Part shown: in pieces, positions 1 through 5,180 of the stretch | Layout of the letters: each line of letters starts with the position of its first letter | Numbering within the stretch: position 1 is the stretch's first letter | Origin: Thermococcus sp. | GTDB taxonomy: Archaea > Methanobacteriota_B > Thermococci > Thermococcales > Thermococcaceae | Length of the DNA: 5,575 bases | NCBI GenBank assembly: GCA_027001105.1 | Contig: JALTMZ010000097.1 | Location: 1 to 5,575, forward strand | Reading direction: 5' to 3' | Notes under the pieces: generated by a model | Told to the model about the DNA's origin: nothing | The model's database searches: none | What the model saw: the letters and a program-made list of their open reading frames with translations, nothing else | Translations under genes and position numbers: made by a program

Positions 1-474
1 GGAACAAAGAGATTCAAAGAGAGGGAAGGAGCACAAACTCTCCTGAACTACATTAAAACAAATCCCGTTGATGCAATCCTAGTTTTTGCAATAGACAGAC
101 TTGGAAGAAATATGGAGGACACTGTAAACACAATCAAGGAGCTTGAAGAGCAAGGTGTGAAAGTCCTCTCCGTAAAGGAGGAATTCCTCCAAACCATGGA
201 TAACAACATCAGAAAGCTGATTCTATCAATTCTATCATGGGTTGCTGAGTTCGAGAGGAAAAGGCTGAGGGAGAGACAACTGGCAGCATGGGAGGCAGGA
301 AAACAGAAAGGCAGACCTCCAAAGCTTACCGATGCAACGTTGAAACGATATCTCAAGAAGTATCCGGATTTAACAATCAGGAGTTTGTGGAAAATCATGA
401 GAGCCGATGGGATTGAAATCAGCTATGATTGGCTTAGAAAACGAATCAAGAAAATTAGGGGGTCTGCATCGTGA
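1..474 (+). CDS. Serine recombinase (resolvase/invertase type), 5' end outside window
   Basis: This frame is open from the first base, so the gene starts upstream of the window. The visible 157 residues match the resolvase/invertase family, which breaks and rejoins DNA through a serine-linked intermediate. The conserved Arg of the R-x-G region is at visible residue 8 and the DRLGR motif at 32-36, corresponding to Arg45, Arg68 and Arg71 of gamma-delta resolvase. The nucleophilic serine should lie about 35 residues earlier, outside the window. Residues 66-98 form the long dimerisation helix (AEFERKRLRERQ). Residues 104-154 are a basic C-terminal DNA-binding domain beginning GRPPKLT, as in Hin-like invertases. 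An internal ATG at 112 would lack the catalytic core and is not the start. IS607 TnpA is unlikely, because its HTH lies at the N-terminus. The role could be element integration, inversion or dimer resolution. The stop overlaps the next gene by 4 nt. Confidence 0.92.
   Translation, partial: GTKRFKEREGAQTLLNYIKTNPVDAILVFAIDRLGRNMEDTVNTIKELEEQGVKVLSVKEEFLQTMDNNIRKLILSILSWVAEFERKRLRERQLAAWEAGKQKGRPPKLTDATLKRYLKKYPDLTIRSLWKIMRADGIEISYDWLRKRIKKIRGSAS
457..463 (+). promoter_or_regulatory. Ribosome binding site deciding a GTG start
   Basis: AGGGGGT lies inside the last codons of the recombinase gene, 7 nt before the GTG at 471. It supports that non-ATG start and translational coupling of the two genes through the GTGA overlap. 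Confidence 0.6.
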
Positions 475-1001
475 GTTGGGAAGATGAAGGTTTTGAACTT
501 TTTGGAGAAGGTTCGCAGGATAGATACATAAAGAAGGCATATTTAAGAACTACTGGCTACGATGAGCCAGAGGACATCCTTGACATGATCAAGAAAGAGC
601 TGTTTTGGTACGCAGTTCCCGTTGAATTCCACACTTTGGAACCTCTGGAAGTTGGGGAGGATGAATATCAAGTTGAAGCATCAAACTATATCTTCGTAGA
701 AAATGGCTATTGCCAGCATATCCAGGAAGTTATCTTTACTGATGCTGATCTCATATATTACAAGGTAGTCAAAAGAGAACATGAAGAGGATGAAGGAGTT
801 CACGAGTTCTCTGAGAGGGTTCGCTTTATTTTTGATACATTGCATTTCGTGGCTATTATGAGAATCAAACACTCAAATGAGGGCACAAGGATTGAAAAGG
901 TTAGAATATACACGCCCGAGAAGGACAAGTATCAGAAGCAGTTTTACAAGCTCCTCCAAGACATTGGCAAAGCAAAAGACAAACTGAGCAAGTACCTTTA
1001 A
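471..1001 (+). CDS. Hypothetical acidic protein coupled to the serine recombinase
   Basis: I do not recognise this 176-residue protein. It starts at a GTG that overlaps the recombinase stop codon by 4 nt and has a good ribosome binding site, so it is almost certainly translated with the recombinase. It is soluble, with no signal peptide or membrane segment. The N-terminus is very acidic (residues 1-17). Residues 45-135 look like alternating beta strands rich in aromatic residues, including FWYAVPVEFHTLEPL near 45-59 and two further strands near 72-100 and 116-133. Acidic residues cluster at 103-117. The C-terminal 25 residues form a Lys-rich helix (QFYKLLQDIGKAKDKLSKYL). No catalytic motif is evident. 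Co-expression with a recombinase suggests an element-borne accessory or regulatory protein, but that is inference only. Confidence 0.8.
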   Translation: MSWEDEGFELFGEGSQDRYIKKAYLRTTGYDEPEDILDMIKKELFWYAVPVEFHTLEPLEVGEDEYQVEASNYIFVENGYCQHIQEVIFTDADLIYYKVVKREHEEDEGVHEFSERVRFIFDTLHFVAIMRIKHSNEGTRIEKVRIYTPEKDKYQKQFYKLLQDIGKAKDKLSKYL

Positions 1002-1014
1002 CTTTCATCTTTTT
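1002..1014 (+). terminator. Possible T-rich terminator after the recombinase operon
   Basis: Immediately after the TAA stop there is a pyrimidine-rich stretch ending in five T residues (1010-1014). Archaeal polymerase can stop at such T-runs without a hairpin. The run is short, so termination may be partial and transcripts may continue into the RHH gene. Confidence 0.3.
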
Positions 1015-1033
1015 AGGGTGATCCTCCAATGCT

Positions 1034-1068
1034 CATATATATCAGTAATGCATATTCATTACCTGGTG
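1034..1068 (+). promoter_or_regulatory. Promoter, inverted-repeat operator candidate and RBS of the RHH gene
   Basis: An AT-rich TATA-like element (CATATATATC, 1034-1043) is followed by an inverted repeat: GTAATG at 1045-1050 and CATTAC at 1057-1062, with a 6-nt spacer. CAG (1043-1045) and CTG (1063-1065) extend it if one base is bulged. A weak GGTG ribosome binding site sits at 1065-1068, 7 nt before the ATG at 1076. A palindrome between TATA box and start codon is where an RHH autorepressor would be expected to bind; this use is inferred. Confidence 0.45.
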
Positions 1069-1075
1069 CAAAATT

Positions 1076-1411
1076 ATGGAGGAATCCTCCACAAGCTCCA
1101 TTAAAAATAGAGGCTCTCACATCAAAGATTCAGCCCGAAAAAGCCGAAAGAAAGACGTTCACATCACGCTTGATGAAGAAGTGTCCGCAGTTATGGATGA
1201 GCTCGCAATCAATAAATCGAAATTCATTAATAAGATCCTTAGAACGCTCTTATTTGGAGAAGAGGTGGGTAAAATGTTTATAGAATTCTGGTGGTCCCGC
1301 GGCCCGGATTTGAACCGGGGACCTGCGGATCTACAGTCCGCCGCCGCTCCCAGGCTAGGCTACCGCGGGACCCTACAGCCCAGCCCTTCGTTATGTAGTC
1401 CATGTGGTTGA
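1076..1411 (+). CDS. Ribbon-helix-helix (CopG/Arc-like) regulator whose frame reads through tRNA-Tyr
   Basis: Residues 26-62 match a ribbon-helix-helix DNA-binding domain: a basic-flanked beta strand (KKDVHITL), helix 1 (DEEVSAVMDELA), a turn, then helix 2 (SKFINKILRTLLF). Such proteins bind operators as dimers and commonly regulate mobile-element or toxin-antitoxin genes. No toxin-like partner is visible beside it. The ATG at 1076 is the only start in frame, since an in-frame stop lies at 1046. The first 25 residues are a basic Ser-rich tail. The domain is complete by about residue 62, and residues up to 71 could be native. From residue 72 or 73 on, the frame is simply the antisense of the tRNA-Tyr gene (WWSRGPDLNRG, a familiar artefact) and stops at 1409-1411. 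The last 40 residues are therefore probably not ancestral: either an integration event swapped the gene's end or the frame lost its own stop. The RHH call is confident; the C-terminus is not. Confidence 0.7.
   Translation: MEESSTSSIKNRGSHIKDSARKSRKKDVHITLDEEVSAVMDELAINKSKFINKILRTLLFGEEVGKMFIEFWWSRGPDLNRGPADLQSAAAPRLGYRGTLQPSPSLCSPCG
1292..1336 (-). other. Candidate integration (att) site: 3' half of tRNA-Tyr
   Basis: The anticodon loop through the 3' end of a tRNA is the usual attachment core of archaeal integrative elements. Here that end borders recombinase and RHH genes and is crossed by a foreign-looking reading frame. The required second copy of the tRNA 3' sequence is not in the window, so this is a hypothesis. 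Confidence 0.3.
1292..1369 (-). tRNA. tRNA-Tyr (anticodon GUA), CCA encoded
   Basis: Read on the minus strand, the acceptor stem CCCGCGG pairs with CCGCGGG and gives the C1-G72 pair diagnostic of archaeal tRNA-Tyr, with A73 and an encoded CCA (plus-strand TGG at 1292-1294). The anticodon stem GCGGA/TCCGC holds the loop CTGTAGA, so the anticodon is GTA (plus-strand TAC at 1332-1334). The T arm is CCCGG-TTCAAAT-CCGGG. There is no intron. The D arm pairs as a short GCC/GGC stem with a long loop, one nucleotide longer than the layout I recall for Methanocaldococcus tRNA-Tyr. The gene points left, so its 3' end faces the accessory region. Confidence 0.97.
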
Positions 1412-1428
1412 TTTATAAATTTTTCCCC
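1411..1428 (-). promoter_or_regulatory. Promoter of tRNA-Tyr
   Basis: On the minus strand a purine-rich BRE-like GGGGAAAA precedes the TATA box ATTTATAAAT (1411-1420). Its centre lies about 46 nt upstream of the mature tRNA 5' end, which predicts initiation near 1390 and a 5' leader of about 20 nt removed by RNase P. This is the best-formed promoter in the window. Confidence 0.75.
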
Positions 1429-1450
1429 AAAAGGATTCGAGGAGGTTGGG

Positions 1451-2509
1451 TCACTCCTTCTCAACTTTCACTCTGAGCTCTTCAGCAAACCAGTTGACAC
1501 GCTGCGGGAACGGAATCTCTATACCCTCTCTTTCAAGGGCTTTCTTGAGTTTTTCAAGAATCGTGCTCCTTACATCAAACCACTTTTCACTGGGAGCCCA
1601 TGCTTTGACATAAATGTTTACACCGCTGTCCGCAAGTTCATCAACATATACCGCAGGTTCAGGCTCTGCCAGTACAAGAGGCATTTCTTCAAGGGTTCTC
1701 TTTATAACCTCAATGGCCCTGCTCACATCTTCCTTATACGCTATGCTGATAATCACATCAACCCTCCTTGCCGGAAACTTCTGGAGGTTCTTTATTTCGC
1801 TGTTGAACACTTTTTCATTTGGGATCCTTACCAGGACACCATCCCATGTTCTTATCCTTGTTGAGAGTATCCTTATATCGTTGACTACCCCAGAATAACC
1901 GGCGACTTCAACGGGGTCACCGATTTTTAACGGCTTGTCAAAATACATGAATATTCCTGAGATGAAGTTCGCTATCACTGTTTGTGCTGAAAAACCTAAA
2001 ATGATTCCCGTGATTCCAGCTGCTGCGATGATCGTTGTTAGTTTCCCTGTAAAGCCGGCTATGTTCAGTGCTATTAAAAAAGCCACCGTCAGCAGGGAGT
2101 AGTAGAAGAGCTTAGCTTTGAGCTGAACCTCAGGGAGGTTTCCTCTTTTTGCCCCTCCGATCAGAAGGTAATCTTTGGACTTCTTTGCGATAAGGTACGA
2201 GAAGTAGAACACAAGGAATGCGCTTATTATGTTGCTCAGTGTAGTCCCAGCCATGCTGATTGAGAGGACTCCAATCGTATCGAGAGAATAGATGAGTGCA
2301 ATTATTATGACCAGCCTTCTTATTGCTTCTCCTGTGTCTTCGTTTATTATCCACACATATTTTGTAGTTCTCGAAATTCCTACGATCCACCTTTTGATGA
2401 GGTTTGCTATGATTATTCCGGATAGTAGAACTGCTGCAGCCTTTATCAGCATGATTGGAGTTACTTCAGATAGTGGACTTGACGAAAAAAGTTCTGTCAT
2501 GTTGAACAT
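1451..2509 (-). CDS. mscS: MscS-family small-conductance mechanosensitive ion channel
   Basis: This is a membrane channel that opens under tension to release solutes during hypo-osmotic shock. The 352-residue protein has about five membrane segments (near 19-38, 64-85, 92-109, 134-152 and 157-187), more than the three of E. coli MscS (286 residues). The last segment is the Ala/Gly-rich pore helix (AGITGIILGFSAQ, 163-175), followed by NFISGIF. Next come the family's PLKIGD motif (194-198 area), the beta domain with GVVNDI (207-212) and TRIRTWDGVLVRIPN (217-231), then the C-terminal alpha/beta vestibule ending in IPFPQR (332-337). I chose the ATG at 2509 because GAGGTG (2516-2521) sits 6 nt upstream; a GTG at 2518 in the same frame is possible and would overlap the preceding gene. 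The 2-nt gap to the DUF432 gene shows co-transcription, and I see no promoter of its own. Confidence 0.95.
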   Translation of the reverse strand: MFNMTELFSSSPLSEVTPIMLIKAAAVLLSGIIIANLIKRWIVGISRTTKYVWIINEDTGEAIRRLVIIIALIYSLDTIGVLSISMAGTTLSNIISAFLVFYFSYLIAKKSKDYLLIGGAKRGNLPEVQLKAKLFYYSLLTVAFLIALNIAGFTGKLTTIIAAAGITGIILGFSAQTVIANFISGIFMYFDKPLKIGDPVEVAGYSGVVNDIRILSTRIRTWDGVLVRIPNEKVFNSEIKNLQKFPARRVDVIISIAYKEDVSRAIEVIKRTLEEMPLVLAEPEPAVYVDELADSGVNIYVKAWAPSEKWFDVRSTILEKLKKALEREGIEIPFPQRVNWFAEELRVKVEKE

Positions 2510-2511
2510 TT

Positions 2512-3150
2512 TCACCACCTCATGAGGAAGTTTGGTAGCGACAATGCTTCCTTTGTGGGGGTTAAATTTTCTTCTGGAGGCTTTCCGGTGTTGTTAACTT
2601 CCGGAGTGCCTGTTTTTAGTGTAACTATCAAAAGGGGATAATATGCTTTTTCAGCATTATAAAACATCACGCTGTCCTTTATTGGGAACACTACTCTGTC
2701 AACTATTTTCCATTCTTTTGAAGGGTTGCTTATAATTATTTTTGCAATTCCCACAGATTCAGGCTCCTTTAAGTAGAAAGAGCTCTTGTGGTACCTCGTA
2801 ATGACTCCGACGTCTACAGTTCCGTAGAGGGCATATTTCTCCCTCCCCAATACGAAATGGTCAATTGTTAGTTTTCCGAGCTTCACATCCACTTCAACAG
2901 GTGCTTCAGCATATCCGGAGATTGTATCTTTTGGTGGGATGGCTATTGGTTCATCAAACCGAATCATGAGAAGCTTAACCCCATAACCAATGGCAGGGGA
3001 AGGCAGAATTTTGAGCTTCCCAGATTTTTTTATTATTCTCTTAACCTCATCTCGCCGATAGACAACAATTTCTTCGGTCTCCTCGGTGAGATGAATCTTC
3101 TTATCGAAAACTCTGATGAATCTTGTCTTCAGTTCGTATTCTCCAAACAT
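2512..3150 (-). CDS. DUF432 family protein, co-expressed with mscS
   Basis: A 212-residue protein that I recognise, from pattern memory, as DUF432, an archaeal family without known function. It has no signal peptide or membrane helix, so it is probably cytosolic. The sequence alternates many short beta strands, as in FDEPIAIPPKDTISGYAEAPVEVDVKLGKL (about 65-94), where an 'acceptable pressure' of Pro/Gly turns is visible, and LYGTVDVGVITRYHKSSFYL (about 108-127). The end (about 181-212) is a polar Pro/Asn/Glu-rich tail, likely disordered. The ATG at 3150 has no convincing ribosome binding site, but a TATA-like element is about 26 nt upstream, which suits a leaderless mRNA. The stop lies 2 nt before the likely mscS start and its last codons contain the mscS ribosome binding site. 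The tight coupling suggests a role in channel assembly, gating or regulation. The family call is good; the role is inferred from context. Confidence 0.78.
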   Translation of the reverse strand: MFGEYELKTRFIRVFDKKIHLTEETEEIVVYRRDEVKRIIKKSGKLKILPSPAIGYGVKLLMIRFDEPIAIPPKDTISGYAEAPVEVDVKLGKLTIDHFVLGREKYALYGTVDVGVITRYHKSSFYLKEPESVGIAKIIISNPSKEWKIVDRVVFPIKDSVMFYNAEKAYYPLLIVTLKTGTPEVNNTGKPPEENLTPTKEALSLPNFLMRW

Positions 3151-3171
3151 GAAAGAAGATATGGAGGAAAA

Positions 3172-3186
3172 GATTAAAAGTTTTGC
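3172..3186 (-). promoter_or_regulatory. Candidate promoter for a leaderless DUF432-mscS mRNA
   Basis: In the 36-nt gap after the lipoprotein gene, the minus strand carries a purine-rich stretch (GCAAAA) then CTTTTAATC (3172-3180). The centre of this TATA-like element is about 26 nt from the first base of the DUF432 ATG, so transcription would begin at or next to the start codon. This agrees with the missing ribosome binding site. Confidence 0.45.
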
Positions 3187-4251
3187 TTAAGCTTTTTCAA
3201 ACCCTAAATCTTCAATTTTTATGTATGTATAGTAGTTCGCTCCCTGACCTACAAACACACCTTCTGCCTCTATTGGAATTGGAAGGTTTGGGGCTAATAC
3301 TGCCCTTCCCTGTCCCTGAATATCTCCAAATACATAGCTCCACTTAACGTCTGAAACTCTGAAACTTTTGCCTCCCAAAGTAACTTTGCCATTGGGATTG
3401 ATCTCATAGTTGTACTGCCAGCCCAAGTATCCCCATGTCCCGCTGGATTTCTCATACAGATTTTCCTCAGTAAAAGCCCCCCAGAGACCGAAGCTCGCCA
3501 TGGTAAAGAATCCCATGTACATGTTCTGGATATCTGGCATGTCCCCATACCAGTTGAGCTCTCCCTCAACGTATGGGGTGTACTCCATTTTTCCCACGGC
3601 AAGGGGGTTGTATGCCTCATAACTTTTGTCTCCGTAGGTTACCTTTATTCCAACTATCTCCGGTCCTCCAGCTTCTAAGCCCATTACAACGGGATATGCA
3701 AAAAACTGAGAGTTAATGTCGTTTTCATTTGGGCTCCACGATACAATCTCTAAGGGCTTGTCCATTTCCTTACCATTAACTGGAATCACTTTTCCGTAGT
3801 ATTCATAAACCTCAAATTCCCCCAGATCAACCTTCTTTTTCTCTCCCGTTTGAAAATCAATCTGCATTCCATAGACGTGTATCTTTGTTTTTCCTCTTCT
3901 TTTCTCAACGATATATTCGTATATTTTTCCCCCTTCTTCACTCCTCACTTTGAACCTGTATTTTATGTAGGTTATGTAGTAGGATTTGCCATCTATCTCC
4001 ACGGGCATTGTGAGATCCCATGGATTTGTCCAACTGGCGTAGCCAGCCTCTGTGGTTGTTTCTGTAGTTTCTTCGGTTTCAGTGGGGGTTTCCTCTGTGT
4101 ATGTTTGAGTGAGGCTTTGGGAGTAGCTCTCTATCATGCTCTCCGCTTTTTCTTTGGCTTCTTCCACCGCTTTCTCTTTAACTCCCCCAATGCACCCACT
4201 TATAAGAACCAGTCCAGCTACAAACAGCACCAATAGTGAAGATTTTTTCAT
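3187..4251 (-). CDS. Putative membrane-anchored lipoprotein of unknown function
   Basis: The 354-residue product begins with a lipoprotein signal: two Lys, a hydrophobic stretch (residues 5-17), then the lipobox LISGC with Cys20 as lipidation site. The mature protein should therefore be anchored on the outer face of the membrane. A charged helical segment (about 24-47) is followed by a Thr/Glu-rich linker (about 48-68), a typical spacer through the S-layer. The remaining roughly 285 residues form a beta-rich, aromatic-rich domain (many Tyr and Trp) that I do not recognise; it lacks an obvious protease, solute-binding or oxidoreductase motif. I chose the ATG at 4251 over one 13 codons upstream, because GGAGGGG (4257-4263) lies 5 nt before it and the signal peptide then starts correctly. 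It precedes DUF432 and mscS on the same strand with a 36-nt gap, so it may be partly co-transcribed. An envelope-stress link is possible but unproven. Confidence 0.85.
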   Translation of the reverse strand: MKKSSLLVLFVAGLVLISGCIGGVKEKAVEEAKEKAESMIESYSQSLTQTYTEETPTETEETTETTTEAGYASWTNPWDLTMPVEIDGKSYYITYIKYRFKVRSEEGGKIYEYIVEKRRGKTKIHVYGMQIDFQTGEKKKVDLGEFEVYEYYGKVIPVNGKEMDKPLEIVSWSPNENDINSQFFAYPVVMGLEAGGPEIVGIKVTYGDKSYEAYNPLAVGKMEYTPYVEGELNWYGDMPDIQNMYMGFFTMASFGLWGAFTEENLYEKSSGTWGYLGWQYNYEINPNGKVTLGGKSFRVSDVKWSYVFGDIQGQGRAVLAPNLPIPIEAEGVFVGQGANYYTYIKIEDLGFEKA

Positions 4252-4266
4252 ATTTTCCCCTCCGAA

Positions 4267-4287
4267 CCCGCAAAAAACAAAAGCGGG
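4267..4287. repeat. Short GC inverted repeat between lipoprotein promoter and start
   Basis: CCCGC (4267-4271) and GCGGG (4283-4287) face each other across an 11-nt A-rich spacer. The GC arms stand out in AT-rich surroundings. They lie between the TATA region and the ribosome binding site of the lipoprotein gene, where an operator or a 5' hairpin could act. Five base pairs is short, so chance is possible. Confidence 0.3.
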
Positions 4288-4288
4288 C

Positions 4289-4310
4289 ATATATGATTAT
4301 ATTACTTTTG
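4289..4310 (-). promoter_or_regulatory. Promoter region of the lipoprotein gene
   Basis: On the minus strand, CAAAAG followed by TAATATAA (4297-4304) resembles BRE plus TATA; a second candidate, CATATAT, lies at 4289-4295. They predict initiation near 4274 or 4266, giving a leader of about 15-23 nt that contains the GGAGGGG ribosome binding site. I cannot decide between the two. Confidence 0.5.
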
Positions 4311-4352
4311 TACCTTATTATATTAATAATTTTCCACAGCTTCAAGTCGAAT

Positions 4353-4379
4353 GGAAATGATTTAAAAAGGTTTAAATCA
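4353..4379 (+). promoter_or_regulatory. Promoter of the HD-DUF434 operon with overlapping palindrome
   Basis: GGAAATGA (BRE-like, 4353-4360) precedes TTTAAAAA (TATA box, 4361-4368). Initiation is predicted near 4390, leaving a leader of about 20 nt with the GGAGATGA ribosome binding site. A perfect inverted repeat covers the promoter: TGATTTAAA at 4358-4366 and TTTAAATCA at 4371-4379, separated by AAGG. A protein bound there would compete with TBP/TFB. Confidence 0.65.
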
Positions 4380-4409
4380 AAAAGCATGGAATAAATGGGG
4401 GGAGATGAA

Positions 4410-5180
4410 ATGTACGACAAAATTAAGCTTTTGAGTGAGATAAAAGATCTCATGGAGGATGCCAAGCTGTTTGAAATGTTCAAAAAAACATTTGAAGATT
4501 ATGAATATTATTTCAATACAACAAACTATATTGTTCTCAACGTTTACCAGTTTAATGATCATGGGAGCATACACGTCCTTTTAACAGCAAGGAGGGCATT
4601 GGAGATTTTAAAGATTGTCAAAAAATTTGGGATTCAAACAACAGCAGAAAAGCTCGGCAAGCCTTTTAAATGGAGCAAGTTTATAGTCGCATTTGGGGCT
4701 TTATTTCATGATATTGGGAACATGATCCACCGTGAGAATCACTACCTTTTCAGCACGATTTTGGCAGAACCGATCATAGAAAAGCTTGCCAAAGAGTTTG
4801 AGGAGGATGATTGGCTGCTTTTGAAAGCACTGACTCTTAACGCAATTTACACCCATGACGAAGCAACCCAGTGCACAACAATTGAGGGCAGCTGCGTTAC
4901 AGTTGCTGATGGCTGTGATATGGAGCAAGGTCGCTCAAGACTTGTCCATAAGAAGGATAAAGTTGATATTCACTCCGTCTCTGCACTTGCGATTGAGAAA
5001 GTTGAAATACAAGAGGGAGACAACAGGACACCCGTGGTCATAGATGTCAAAATGAGACATCTATCTGGAATCTTCCAAGTTGATGAAATTTTAACCAAGA
5101 AGATCAGAAACTCCCTGCTGAGTGGAAAGGTCAAAATCCGGATTCATGCAGAAAATCAGGTGCTGGAGAAGGTGGTTTAA
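4410..5180 (+). CDS. HD-domain metal-dependent phosphohydrolase
   Basis: A 256-residue soluble protein of the HD superfamily, whose members hydrolyse phosphomono- or diesters such as nucleotides using bound metal. The signature is visible in order: a first His in DHGSIH (His51 or His55), the doublet His100-Asp101 in FHDIGN, further His at 107/111 and 149 (YTHDE), and Asp167 in VADGCDMEQGR. The extra His residues fit the H-HD-H-H-D pattern of enzymes with two metals. Residues about 196-250 form a small C-terminal domain with beta strands (TPVVIDVKMRHLSGIFQVD) that may bind a ligand or dimerise. I chose the ATG at 4410, since GGAGATGA (4401-4408) is its ribosome binding site; the ATG at 4395 would place that site inside the gene. 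The TAA stop overlaps the next ATG (TAATG), so the two proteins are co-expressed. The substrate cannot be inferred. Confidence 0.9.
   Translation: MYDKIKLLSEIKDLMEDAKLFEMFKKTFEDYEYYFNTTNYIVLNVYQFNDHGSIHVLLTARRALEILKIVKKFGIQTTAEKLGKPFKWSKFIVAFGALFHDIGNMIHRENHYLFSTILAEPIIEKLAKEFEEDDWLLLKALTLNAIYTHDEATQCTTIEGSCVTVADGCDMEQGRSRLVHKKDKVDIHSVSALAIEKVEIQEGDNRTPVVIDVKMRHLSGIFQVDEILTKKIRNSLLSGKVKIRIHAENQVLEKVV

Noticed and set aside
48..398. Minus-strand open frame of 116 codons
   Set aside because: It lies opposite the serine recombinase, whose motifs are unmistakable, and its product is a low-information Ser/Phe-rich sequence.
1..1075. Toxin-antitoxin system around the RHH gene
   Set aside because: RHH proteins are often antitoxins, but neither neighbour shows a toxin motif and the following sequence is a tRNA.
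1029..1283. Plus-strand 84-codon frame as a real gene
   Set aside because: It overlaps the RHH domain in another frame and its product has no domain-like pattern. Only its ribosome binding site is notable, and that is listed as a finding.
1325..1350. GCC/CGG triplet run as an expanded repeat
   Set aside because: It is explained by the anticodon stem and D arm of tRNA-Tyr.
2130..2390. Minus-strand frame inside mscS as a separate gene
   Set aside because: It covers conserved transmembrane coding sequence of mscS in a shifted frame and has no ribosome binding site.
3294..3620. Minus-strand 108-codon frame inside the lipoprotein gene
   Set aside because: Shadow frame; the lipoprotein frame has a start, a ribosome binding site, a signal peptide and full-length coding character.
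4029..4110. Repeated Thr/Glu codons as a DNA repeat or CRISPR-like array
   Set aside because: The repetition is the coding of a lipoprotein linker, without regular unit length or spacers.
3850..4236. Plus-strand 128-codon Phe/Cys-rich frame opposite the lipoprotein gene
   Set aside because: Its apparent hydrophobicity comes from the antisense of the Lys/Glu-rich coding sequence; no promoter or ribosome binding site was found.
4178..4483. Minus-strand frame across the divergent promoter region
   Set aside because: It spans both promoters and the starts of two supported genes, and is low-complexity Ile/Ser-rich.
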